A stretch of DNA of 28,551 nt from Fimenecus sp045595185 (GTDB lineage Bacteria; Bacillota; Clostridia; Oscillospirales; Acutalibacteraceae). The notes under the pieces were generated by a model. It saw nothing but the letters and a program-made list of their open reading frames with translations. It had not been told where the DNA came from and made no database searches. The stretch covers positions 1 through 28,551 of the forward strand of contig JAZNZX010000001.1 of the NCBI GenBank assembly GCA_045595185.1, given 5' to 3'. The position numbers were made by a program, and so were the translations under genes. Below are positions 15,461 through 23,539 of this stretch, piece after piece. Positions within the stretch are counted from its first letter, which is position 1. The number at the start of each line of letters is the position of its first letter.

Positions 15461-18407
15461 ATATAATAAAATTCTTGTTCTTGGTGCAGGACCTATAAAA
15501 ATCGGTCAGTCCCTGGAATTTGACTATTCTGCATTACAGGTATGTCGTGCATTAAAAGAAGAAGGAATAACAGTAATTTTTGCCAATTCAACACCATCAG
15601 CACTTGCTACCGATAAGGCTTTTGCTGACAGAGTATATATTGAACCGCTTAACATTGAAAGTGTAAAAAGAATTCTTGAAAAAGAAAAGCCTGATGCACT
15701 TCTTGCAACTGCAGGCGGTGACGAAAGCCTTGAATTGAGCCTCGAACTCAGTCAGAACGGTTATCTTGAAGAAACAAATACAGTTCTTATCGGTATCAAT
15801 CAGGATGTTATCAGAAGCGTAAAGAACAGACATTCATTTACAGATTTGCTTAAAGAAATGGACGAGCCGACTGTTCCTGCTCTCGTTGTAAACGGAGTAG
15901 AGGAGGCTTGTGACTTTGCCGATAAGGTTGGTTATCCTGTAATCGTTCGTCCTGCTTATACACCTGACCGTGAAAGTGCAGAATATTGCTATGACCGTGA
16001 AAACCTTGCTGTTAAGGCAGAAAAAAGCCTTGAAGCATCAATCGTAAGTCAGATTCTTATTGAAAAGAGTATTGCAGGCTGGAAAGAAATCGAATTTGAA
16101 GTAATCCGTGACTGTGAGAATAATTGCATAAGTGTTTCAAGTGTAGAAAGCGTTGACCCTGTCGGTATTCATACAGGTGACAGTATCGTTGTAATCCCTG
16201 CTCAGACTCTTACTGACCCTGAATTTACTCGTCTTCGTCGTGCATCTCGCAAAATTGCATCTAATTTAGGTGTTGAAGGTAGCTGTAATGTTCAGTTCGC
16301 TTTAAGTCCTGACGGAAGTGAATATGTTGTAACAGGTATTGACCCTCGTGTCAGCCGTACATCAGCACTTGTTTCAAAGGCAACAGGATACAGAATTGCC
16401 TATGTTTCAGCAAAAATTGCACTTGGTAAGACACTTTTCGAAATCGAAAATGATGTTACAGGCTGTACAACTGCCTGTAATGAGCCTGCTATGGATTATT
16501 GTGCAGTCAAGTTCCCGAAATGGTCATTCGAAAGCTTTAATGACGCAAGTCGTACTCTCGGCACAATGATGAAAGCCACAGGTGAAAGCCTTACAATCGG
16601 CACAGGCTTTGAAATTGCGTTTATGAAAGGTGTTCGTAGTGTAAACAAGAACCATCTTCCAAGACTTGAGCAGTATGAAAACATTACTGATGACGAGCTT
16701 AAAAATGCAATCGTTATGTCAGATGACAACCGTATTTTTGCAGTTTATGAAGCACTTTACAGAGGGATTTCAATCGATGAGCTCAATTCCATTACAAGCA
16801 TTGATAAGTGGTTTTTAAATAAACTCAAAAATATAGCAGATACAGAAAAGCTTCTTAAAAATAATAACGCTGATGCATATGAATATGCAAAAAATATGGG
16901 CTTTACAGATTTTGCAATCCAGCAGATTACAGGTGAAAAATGCGAGAAGTCTTCTGTTGCAGTTTTCAACAGCATTGATACCTGTTCAGCAGAATTTGAT
17001 GCTAAAAAGCCATATTTCTATTCGGTTTACGGTGCTGATAATGAGGCTGAAATCTTTAACGAGCAGAACAAAACGGATAAGAAAAAGGTTCTTGTAATCG
17101 GCAGTGGTCCGTCAGTTACAGGCAGAAGCGGTGACAGTGATTACTGTACGGTTCATTGTATAAATTCACTTAAAAATCAGGGCTATGAAGTGATTGTTCT
17201 CAATAATAACCCTGCTTCGGTTACAACCGATTATAATGTTGCCGACAGAGTGTATATTGACCCACTTACAGATGAGGACATTCTCAATGTTGTAAAGACT
17301 GAAAAGCCACAGTATGCAGTTGTTCTTTTCGGTGGTGAGTATGCAATTAAATCATCATCAATTCTTAAGGACGCAGGTGTTGAAATCTTAGGACCTGACT
17401 ATGATTTCTATCGTAAAATCACAAATAAAATTGAGTTTTTTGACATTCTTGACTATGCTAATGTTAAGCATACAAGCAGTAAAAAGCTCTTTGTAGGTAC
17501 TTGTATCGAGGCACACATCATTTCTGACGGTGAAAGCTTCTTTGTTCCTGCTCTTTGTGAGCATATTGAAAAAGCACACATCAATTCAGGTGACTCAATT
17601 TCAGTTTCACCAACAGTAAGCGTCAATGAAAATATGCTCAATACTGTTGAGGAATATATTAAAAGTATTGTTGCTGAATTGTCATTTAAAGGTGCTCTCG
17701 ATATGCAGTTTGTTGTGTTCGACAACGACCTTTATGTGACAAAGGCATCTGTGACAAATACAACACTTGTTCCGTTCCTTACAAAAGCATCAGGCTATGA
17801 TGCAGTTGATATGGCAGTTCGTTGTATGGCTGGTGAAAAGCTTACTGTTACAGGCGTTAACAAGCAAAAAGGCAACTTCTATGTCCGTGTTCCTGTTTTC
17901 AGCTTTGAAAAGCTTAAGGGCGTTGATATGCTTCTTGGTGAAAAGACAAAGTCAACAGGTGATGTAATGGGAATCGGTGACACATTCGATAATGCACTCT
18001 TAAAGGGTATGATTGCATCAGGTATGAGAATCAAGAGAACAGGCTCAGTTCTTGTTTGCGTAAACGAAAGTGATAAATCCGATACAGTTAAAATGGCAGA
18101 AGAATTCTTGTCACAGGGCTTTAAGATTTACGCAACAAGTGATACTGCAAAAATTCTCAATTCAAATCACATTGCAACAAATACTGCAAGCTGTGAACAG
18201 GCAGTAGAAATGATAAATTCAAATAAATTCTCATATGTTGTTTCAACATTACAGAACAACAGAAATAAGGGTGAAGATGCAATTATTCGTCGTGCAGCAC
18301 TTATGAAGAAAGTGCCTGTATTCACATCTGTACAGAGTGCTTATACATTCTCAAAATCTCTTGCAAATAACAATGTTATGGAGGAGCTGGAGGTAACAGA
18401 TATATGA
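15453..18407 (+). CDS. Carbamoyl-phosphate synthase large subunit-like protein with degenerate ATP-grasp sites
   Basis: The protein is 984 aa from ATG 15453 (coupled start in ATGAGTAA, with GGTGAAG upstream), against ~1,070 for normal CarB. The order is as in CarB: ATP-grasp half 1 (1-~400), oligomerisation region (~400-545), half 2 (~546-850), MGS-like allosteric domain (~860-984). Conserved stretches such as HTGDS (240-244), PAQTLTD, NVQFA and DPRVSR remain. Half 1 lost the glycine-rich loop: RPAYTPDRESAEYCY (166-180) replaces RPSFT-GGSGGG. The metal-ligand E-M-N is G-I-D (295-297). In half 2, ~60 residues containing the loop are absent between DYANV and the HINSGDS equivalent, and E-V-NPR is KASVT (764-768). 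No internal stop or frameshift appears. Carbamoyl-phosphate synthesis by the known mechanism is improbable. Confidence 0.9.
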   Translation: MSKYNKILVLGAGPIKIGQSLEFDYSALQVCRALKEEGITVIFANSTPSALATDKAFADRVYIEPLNIESVKRILEKEKPDALLATAGGDESLELSLELSQNGYLEETNTVLIGINQDVIRSVKNRHSFTDLLKEMDEPTVPALVVNGVEEACDFADKVGYPVIVRPAYTPDRESAEYCYDRENLAVKAEKSLEASIVSQILIEKSIAGWKEIEFEVIRDCENNCISVSSVESVDPVGIHTGDSIVVIPAQTLTDPEFTRLRRASRKIASNLGVEGSCNVQFALSPDGSEYVVTGIDPRVSRTSALVSKATGYRIAYVSAKIALGKTLFEIENDVTGCTTACNEPAMDYCAVKFPKWSFESFNDASRTLGTMMKATGESLTIGTGFEIAFMKGVRSVNKNHLPRLEQYENITDDELKNAIVMSDDNRIFAVYEALYRGISIDELNSITSIDKWFLNKLKNIADTEKLLKNNNADAYEYAKNMGFTDFAIQQITGEKCEKSSVAVFNSIDTCSAEFDAKKPYFYSVYGADNEAEIFNEQNKTDKKKVLVIGSGPSVTGRSGDSDYCTVHCINSLKNQGYEVIVLNNNPASVTTDYNVADRVYIDPLTDEDILNVVKTEKPQYAVVLFGGEYAIKSSSILKDAGVEILGPDYDFYRKITNKIEFFDILDYANVKHTSSKKLFVGTCIEAHIISDGESFFVPALCEHIEKAHINSGDSISVSPTVSVNENMLNTVEEYIKSIVAELSFKGALDMQFVVFDNDLYVTKASVTNTTLVPFLTKASGYDAVDMAVRCMAGEKLTVTGVNKQKGNFYVRVPVFSFEKLKGVDMLLGEKTKSTGDVMGIGDTFDNALLKGMIASGMRIKRTGSVLVCVNESDKSDTVKMAEEFLSQGFKIYATSDTAKILNSNHIATNTASCEQAVEMINSNKFSYVVSTLQNNRNKGEDAIIRRAALMKKVPVFTSVQSAYTFSKSLANNNVMEELEVTDI

Positions 18408-18814
18408 TTATTATGTCTGTGGACTTCGGTGATGTGAGAACGGGAATTGCAGTTTGTGATAAAATGCAGATTTTAGCCTCACCAGTATGTGTTATAACAG
18501 AAAGAGATAAGGAAAAGCTGATTGAAAAAATCAAGGAAATTGCAATTGAGAGAAAAGTCGAAAAGTTTTGCGTTGGTGTCCCACAGAATATGGACGGAAG
18601 CTACGGCTTTCGCAGTGATGCCTGTCGCGAATTCGGCGAGCTTTTAAGTGAAAAAACAGGAATACCTGTTGCGTTCCAAAACGAAAGACTTACAACTGTT
18701 TCAGCCCATAACATTCTTAATACAGTTGATGTGCGTGGCAAAAAAAGAAAAGCAGTTGTGGATGCAGTTTCAGCGGTTTTAATCCTTGAGGATTATATGA
18801 ATTCCATAAAATGA
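18404..18814 (+). CDS. ruvX: Putative pre-16S rRNA nuclease / Holliday junction resolvase-like protein YqgF
   Basis: The protein is 136 aa with the RNase H-like YqgF fold. Acidic residues expected in the active site are present: Asp7 in SVDFGDVRTGIAV, Glu94 in FQNERLTT, Asp120 in VVDAVSAVLILEDY. Also present is the GVPQNMDGS loop. YqgF matures the 5' end of 16S rRNA in E. coli and is also annotated as a resolvase. The start ATG 18404 overlaps the carB-like stop (ATGA) and has GGAGG 10 bases upstream; a second ATG at 18413 is possible. It is the last gene of the carA/carB-like unit and is followed by a terminator. Confidence 0.92.
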   Translation: MIIMSVDFGDVRTGIAVCDKMQILASPVCVITERDKEKLIEKIKEIAIERKVEKFCVGVPQNMDGSYGFRSDACREFGELLSEKTGIPVAFQNERLTTVSAHNILNTVDVRGKKRKAVVDAVSAVLILEDYMNSIK

Positions 18815-18824
18815 CAAATTAAAT

Positions 18825-18860
18825 GCTTGATACCGTGTAAAATGGTATCAAGCTTTTTTT
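18825..18860 (+). terminator. Rho-independent terminator after ruvX
   Basis: A 10-bp stem GCTTGATACC / GGTATCAAGC with a 9-base loop is followed by seven T residues. It ends only 13 bases before the spoIIGA start codon. Confidence 0.92.
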
Positions 18861-18873
18861 ATGTGGTGATTTC

Positions 18874-19671
18874 TTGACTATTTATGTTGATATCCTCATT
18901 GTTCTTAATACTCTTGTGAACTTCTTTTTACTTCTTGCAGTAAGAAAAATCACAAGGTCAGATACAAAAAGGTGGCGACTGGTGATTGGTGCTTTGTGTG
19001 GTGGTTTGTCGTCATTACTTATTTTTATTGAAAATCTTGGAATTATTATGACCATACTAAAAATTTTGACAGCACTTCTGACAGTTGGCGTTACATACGG
19101 AATTAAACCATTCAAACAGTTTCTTAAAAGGACATTTTTCCTTTTTGCCATTACTTTTATTTTCGGTGGCTTTGCTTTGGCTGTTTATATGTTTTTTGAT
19201 AAGGATGTTCTGCTTTATTCTAACGGAATAGTATATTTTGATGTAAATATGACTTTTCTTGTGGTTTGTTCCGTAATTTCATATATCATCATTACGGTTG
19301 TATCAAATTTTATGGACAAAAAAGCACCAAAAAATAAGGAATATATAGTTTCGATTGACAATAATTCACAAAGCATTTCCTGTGTGGGACTTATGGATAC
19401 GGGAAATAATCTTCGTGACCCATTTTCAGGTTACCCTGTTGTAATGGCAGAAAAAGAAATTTTCAAAAAACTGTTTACCAATGAAAAAATTCGGTATATT
19501 CCCATTTCTACTGTAAACGGTGATTCCATAATCAAAGCATTCAAGCCACAAAAACTTACAATAAATAACTATTCTACCGATAAAGTGTATATAGGTGAGT
19601 CCCTGACACCACTTTCGGAGTACAAAATAATATTAAATATAAATCTTGAAGGAGAAATGCACAATGAATAA
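18874..19671 (+). CDS. spoIIGA: Sporulation sigma-E processing peptidase SpoIIGA
   Basis: The protein is 265 aa (B. subtilis ~309). The start is TTG 18874, supported by GTGGTGATT (18863-18871), which pairs with the anti-SD end. The N-terminal half has about five hydrophobic segments (within residues 3-24, 36-55, 57-77, 86-108 and 124-146). The C-terminal half is the unusual membrane-linked aspartic protease; the catalytic motif is LMDTGNNLRDP with Asp175. In sporulation it cleaves pro-sigma-E in the mother cell. The stop overlaps sigE by 8 bases, the classic arrangement. The ruvX terminator lies immediately upstream, so the promoter site is unclear. Confidence 0.93.
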   Translation: MTIYVDILIVLNTLVNFFLLLAVRKITRSDTKRWRLVIGALCGGLSSLLIFIENLGIIMTILKILTALLTVGVTYGIKPFKQFLKRTFFLFAITFIFGGFALAVYMFFDKDVLLYSNGIVYFDVNMTFLVVCSVISYIIITVVSNFMDKKAPKNKEYIVSIDNNSQSISCVGLMDTGNNLRDPFSGYPVVMAEKEIFKKLFTNEKIRYIPISTVNGDSIIKAFKPQKLTINNYSTDKVYIGESLTPLSEYKIILNINLEGEMHNE

Positions 19672-20368
19672 ACTAATCATCTTTTTAAAGAAACTTTATC
19701 TTAAATTCTTCAAAGGTGGAGTTTACTATATAAACGGAACTGTCAATCTACCTGAACCGTTGACCATTGAAGAAGAACAGCTTTTAAGTGAAAAACTTGT
19801 TTTAGGTGATGCTCCTGCAAGAGAAAAGCTTATTGTACATAATCTTCGTCTTGTTGTTTACATAGCAAAGAAATTTGAAAATTCAGGAGTCAGTATTGAC
19901 GATTTAATCTCAATTGGCACAATCGGACTTATTAAAGCAGTCAATACCTTTTCACCTGAAAAAAACATAAAGCTTGCAACTTATGCTTCAAGATGTATCG
20001 AGAACGAAATTTTAATGCATCTTCGAAAGATTGCGTCGCAAAAAATGGTGGTTTCCCTTGACGAACCACTCAATACCGATTGGGATGGTAATGAATTGAT
20101 GCTTGCCGATGTATTAGGTAGTGACGGTGATGAAATCAGTCGTGAAATTGAAGAAAGTGACGAAAAAAGAATGCTTTTACAAATTATTGATGCATTACCT
20201 CTGCGGGAAAAAGAGATTATCGAAATGCGATTTGGTCTTGGTGACAAGGAGGAATTAACCCAAAAGGAAGTAGCAGATATTATGGGTATTTCCCAAAGCT
20301 ACATATCAAGGCTGGAAAAAAGAATAATTAAAAAAATTGGCAACAGATTAAAAGCAAAAATTAAATAA
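19664..20368 (+). CDS. sigE: RNA polymerase sporulation sigma factor, pro-sigma-E
   Basis: The 234-aa protein starts at ATG 19664 behind GAAGGAG; an upstream in-frame ATG at 19646 has no good site. The basic, hydrophobic pro-sequence (MNKLIIFLKKLYLKFF) runs up to VYYING, which parallels the VYYIGG processing region of B. subtilis pro-sigma-E. Region 2 is seen in LRLVVYIAKKF, IDDLISIGTIGLIKAVNTF and KLATYASRCIENEI. Region 4 ends in the helix-turn-helix QKEVADIMGISQSYISRLEK. It drives early mother-cell gene expression after cleavage by the SpoIIGA product encoded upstream. Confidence 0.96.
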   Translation: MNKLIIFLKKLYLKFFKGGVYYINGTVNLPEPLTIEEEQLLSEKLVLGDAPAREKLIVHNLRLVVYIAKKFENSGVSIDDLISIGTIGLIKAVNTFSPEKNIKLATYASRCIENEILMHLRKIASQKMVVSLDEPLNTDWDGNELMLADVLGSDGDEISREIEESDEKRMLLQIIDALPLREKEIIEMRFGLGDKEELTQKEVADIMGISQSYISRLEKRIIKKIGNRLKAKIK

Positions 20369-20405
20369 AAAATATAAAAAAGGTATATAAATTTCAAAAT
20401 GAATG

Positions 20406-20451
20406 TGATATAATATACGAGATAATGACGAGGTGCGTAAATTTGTGCCTC
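20406..20451 (+). promoter_or_regulatory. Extended -10 promoter and leader hairpin before the GlpA-like gene
   Basis: TGA-TATAAT (20406-20414) is an extended -10 without a good -35. The ~55-base leader holds a hairpin GAGGTGC (20430-20436) / GTGCCTC (20445-20451) with two G-T pairs and an 8-base loop. No T tract follows it. A regulatory role is only a possibility. Confidence 0.5.
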
Positions 20452-20476
20452 AAAAATGAAAAGAAGGGTGTATATA

Positions 20477-21907
20477 ATGACTTACGATGTTGCAATTGTA
20501 GGTGCCGGTGTTGTCGGCGGACTTATCGCACGCGAGCTCAGTCGCTTTAATATCAAGGTTGCTTTGCTTGAAAAGTGCAATGATGTTGCTATGGGTACAA
20601 CAAAGGCAAACAGTGCTATTGTGCACGGTGGATTTGATGCACAGAATGGTACACTTAAGGCAAAACTCAATGTTCAGGGTACTCTTATGATGCCTGAGGT
20701 TTGCGAAAAACTTCATGTACCATTCAAAAAGAACGGTTCAGTAGTTGTTGCGTTTTCGGAAAAGGAAATGGAACACGTTAACGAGCTTTATGAGCGTGGT
20801 ATCAGAAACGGTGTTCCTGAGCTTTCAGTAATTGACCGTGATGAACTTCGCAGAATTGAACCCAATATCAGTGACGAGGCAGTTGGTGCGTTGCTTTCAG
20901 AAAGTGCAGGTATTGTATGTCCTTATGAACTTACAATCGCTGCTGTTGAAAATGCAGTTTCAAACGGTGTTGAATTTGTAAGAAATTGCGAAGTAAAGGC
21001 AATCACAGAAAATGCTGACGGTTATGTTCTCAATACTACTGCAGGTGATATTACTGCTAAATATATCATCAATGCAGCAGGTAATTTCTCAGATGAACTT
21101 GCAAAAATGGTTGGTGACGATTCAATTGAGCTTATCCCAAGAAAAGGTGAATACTATGTTCTTGATAAGTCAGTTGGTAACCTTGCTGTTCATACAATTT
21201 TCCAGTGTCCTAACGAAATGGGTAAAGGTATTCTCGTAACTCCTACTGTTGACGGCAACCTTCTTATCGGACCGACAGCACTTAATATTGAGGAAAAAGA
21301 GGATATTACAACAACTCCTGAAGGACTTAAGGAAATTGTTGAAAAGGCACTTAAATCAGTTCCGATTGTTTCAACAAGAAATGCAATCACATCATTTGCA
21401 GGTGTTCGTGCTCATCCGGTTAATGACGATTTCATTATCGGCTGGTGTCCTACAAGTGCTAATTTCTTGAATGTAGCAGGTGTTGAATCACCGGGACTTT
21501 CATCAGCTCCTGCAATTGCTCTTTTCGTTCGTGAAATTCTTAATGAAAAACTTGAACTTAACGAAAAAGAAAACTACACAGATACAAGAGAAGAACCTGT
21601 TCGTTTCCGTCATATGAGTGACGAGGAAAGAGCAGAGCTTATAAACAAAAACCCTGCATATGGCAGAATCGTTTGTCGTTGCGAAACAATCACAGAGGGC
21701 GAAATCATTGATGCTATCAAAGCTCCGGCAGGGGCTCGCGATGTTGACGGAGTTAAGCGTAGAACAAGAGCAGGTATGGGTCGTTGTCAGGGTGGCTTCT
21801 GTGGCAGTAAGGTCGTTGAAATTCTTGCTCGCGAATTAGGTGTTCCAATGAATGACATCACTAAATTCGGTGGCGACTCAAAGATTATTTACGAGAGAAC
21901 AAAGTGA
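20477..21907 (+). CDS. FAD-dependent GlpA-like glycerol-3-phosphate dehydrogenase with BFD-like [2Fe-2S] domain
   Basis: The protein is 476 aa. I chose ATG 20477 (AAGAAGGGTG site) over the in-frame ATG 20456, which has none. The FAD dinucleotide motif is VAIVGAGVVGGLIAREL near the N-terminus, followed by a DAO-type oxidoreductase domain (~1-370). The C-terminal BFD-like domain has the cysteines Cys400-x-Cys402 and Cys437/Cys442 (GRCQGGFC) expected to hold a [2Fe-2S] cluster. With the next two genes it forms a module known in Clostridia and Thermotoga, considered an anaerobic glycerol-3-phosphate dehydrogenase; the electron acceptor is not evident. No glpK, glpF or glpP is adjacent. The substrate is therefore family-based inference. 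Confidence 0.85.
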   Translation: MTYDVAIVGAGVVGGLIARELSRFNIKVALLEKCNDVAMGTTKANSAIVHGGFDAQNGTLKAKLNVQGTLMMPEVCEKLHVPFKKNGSVVVAFSEKEMEHVNELYERGIRNGVPELSVIDRDELRRIEPNISDEAVGALLSESAGIVCPYELTIAAVENAVSNGVEFVRNCEVKAITENADGYVLNTTAGDITAKYIINAAGNFSDELAKMVGDDSIELIPRKGEYYVLDKSVGNLAVHTIFQCPNEMGKGILVTPTVDGNLLIGPTALNIEEKEDITTTPEGLKEIVEKALKSVPIVSTRNAITSFAGVRAHPVNDDFIIGWCPTSANFLNVAGVESPGLSSAPAIALFVREILNEKLELNEKENYTDTREEPVRFRHMSDEERAELINKNPAYGRIVCRCETITEGEIIDAIKAPAGARDVDGVKRRTRAGMGRCQGGFCGSKVVEILARELGVPMNDITKFGGDSKIIYERTK

Positions 21908-21918
21908 GGTGAATCGGT

Positions 21919-23172
21919 GTGTTGAATTATGAACTTGTTGTAGTTGGCGGTGGCCCTGCAGGTATGGCGGCTGCCCTTAAAGCAAAGGAAAACGGAGTTA
22001 AAAGCATTATCGTTTTAGAACGAGCAGAAACACTTGGTGGTATCCTTGAACAGTGCATACATACCGGTTTCGGACTTCATTACTTCGGTGAAGAGCTTTC
22101 AGGTCCTGAATATGCAGGAAGATTTATGAAGCTTCTTGAGGATACTGATATTGATGTTAAAGTAGATACAATGGTGCTTGATGTTGCTGACGGTAATGTT
22201 GTAACAGCAGTTAATAAAAAAGACGGTCTTCTTAAAATTCAGGCAAAAGCAGTTGTTCTTGCTATGGGCTGTCGTGAAAGACCAAGAGGTGCGTTAAGTA
22301 TTGCAGGTAGTCGTTGTTCAGGTATTATGACAGCGGGTACTGCACAGAAATATGTTAATATTGACGGTTATATGCCCGGTCACGAAGTTGTAATCTTGGG
22401 TTCAGGTGACATCGGTCTTATTATGGCTCGTCGTATGACACTTGAAGGTGCAAAGGTTAAGATGGTTTGCGAGCTTATGCCGTATTCAGGCGGTCTTACC
22501 CGAAATATCGTTCAGTGTCTTGACGACTTCGGTATTCCGCTTAAGCTTTCAACTACTGTTATTGCAACTCATGGTAAAGACAGACTTGAAGGCGTTACAA
22601 TCGCAAAGGTTGACGAAAGACTTCAGCCAATTTCGGGAACCGAAGAATATGTTCCTTGTGATACACTTATGTTGTCAGTTGGTCTTATCCCTGAAAATGA
22701 ACTCTCAAAGAATTCAGGTCTTCAGCTTGATAATATCACAAACGGTCCAAGAGTTGACGAATACCGTGAAACAGAACACGCAGGTGTATTTGCTTGCGGT
22801 AATGTTTTACAGGTTCATGACCTTGTTGACTATGTTACGGAAGAAAGCCAGATTGCAGGTCTTGGTGCTGCAAAGTTCATCAAGGGCGAAAAGGTAACAG
22901 GCGAATGTGTTTATACAAAGGGTATCAACGGTGTTCGTTATATTGTTCCGCAGAGAATTAACCACGACACAGATGCTGATGTTAAGCTTTATTTCCGTGT
23001 TGGTGCAGTATTTAACAATGCAAAAATCATTGTTGAGTGTGACGGTAAAGAAATCCTTTCAAAGAAAAAGGTTAAACTTTGTCCTGGTGAAATGGAATAT
23101 GTTACTCTCAAACAGTCAGTTATTAGTGAACTTCCTGTTAATGCAGAGATTACAGTAAGAGTGGAGGCATAA
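21919..23172 (+). CDS. FAD/NAD(P)-binding oxidoreductase, partner of the GlpA-like protein
   Basis: The 417-aa pyridine-nucleotide-disulfide-type flavoprotein has an FAD motif VVVGGGPAGMAAALKA at the N-terminus and a second dinucleotide motif VVILGSGDIGLIMARR in the middle. The conserved AMGCRERPRG and a late GVFACGNVLQVHDLVDYV (second FAD contact) complete the fold, with a C-terminal extra domain of ~90 residues. The start is GTG 21919 (site GAGGTGA); TTG 21922 is an alternative. It lies 11 bases after the GlpA-like gene and 4 bases before DUF1667. It probably passes electrons between NAD(H) and the complex; direction unknown. Confidence 0.86.
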   Translation: MLNYELVVVGGGPAGMAAALKAKENGVKSIIVLERAETLGGILEQCIHTGFGLHYFGEELSGPEYAGRFMKLLEDTDIDVKVDTMVLDVADGNVVTAVNKKDGLLKIQAKAVVLAMGCRERPRGALSIAGSRCSGIMTAGTAQKYVNIDGYMPGHEVVILGSGDIGLIMARRMTLEGAKVKMVCELMPYSGGLTRNIVQCLDDFGIPLKLSTTVIATHGKDRLEGVTIAKVDERLQPISGTEEYVPCDTLMLSVGLIPENELSKNSGLQLDNITNGPRVDEYRETEHAGVFACGNVLQVHDLVDYVTEESQIAGLGAAKFIKGEKVTGECVYTKGINGVRYIVPQRINHDTDADVKLYFRVGAVFNNAKIIVECDGKEILSKKKVKLCPGEMEYVTLKQSVISELPVNAEITVRVEA

Positions 23173-23176
23173 TAAA

Positions 23177-23539
23177 ATGGAAAATAGAGAACTTGTATGT
23201 GTTGCTTGTCCTTTAGGATGCCCTATTACTGTTACATTTGATGCTGACGGTAATGTAGCTACTGTTACAGGTAATACCTGTAAGCGTGGCGACGCTTATG
23301 CTCGTACAGAGGTTACAAACCCAACAAGAATGCTTACAACAACTGTTAAGGTTGTTGGTGGCAAGTCTTATGTTGTGCCTGTAAAGAGTGCAAACCCAAT
23401 TCCAAAGGGTATGATGATGGACTGTATGAAGGTTATAAACGTAGCATCTGTTAAAGCACCTGTTAGTATCGGTGATGTTGTTATCGAAAACATTCTCGGT
23501 ACAGGTGTGGATATTATTGCAACAAATTATGCAGAATAA
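23177..23539 (+). CDS. DUF1667 family cysteine-containing protein
   Basis: The protein is 120 aa with an N-terminal Cys8-x2-Cys11-x3-Cys15 motif (CVACPLGC) and Cys35 (NTCKRGDAY), which could bind a metal or Fe-S cluster. The family typically follows GlpA- and GlpB-like flavoproteins, so it is likely a small electron-transfer or stabilising subunit of that complex. The site GTGGAGG lies at 23161-23167. Its end overlaps the fucosidase start by 11 bases. Confidence 0.87.
   Translation: MENRELVCVACPLGCPITVTFDADGNVATVTGNTCKRGDAYARTEVTNPTRMLTTTVKVVGGKSYVVPVKSANPIPKGMMMDCMKVINVASVKAPVSIGDVVIENILGTGVDIIATNYAE

Noticed and set aside
23472..23528. Upstream extension of the fucosidase frame
   Set aside because: It is the out-of-frame reading of DUF1667. 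The GH29 similarity starts just after Met at 23529.
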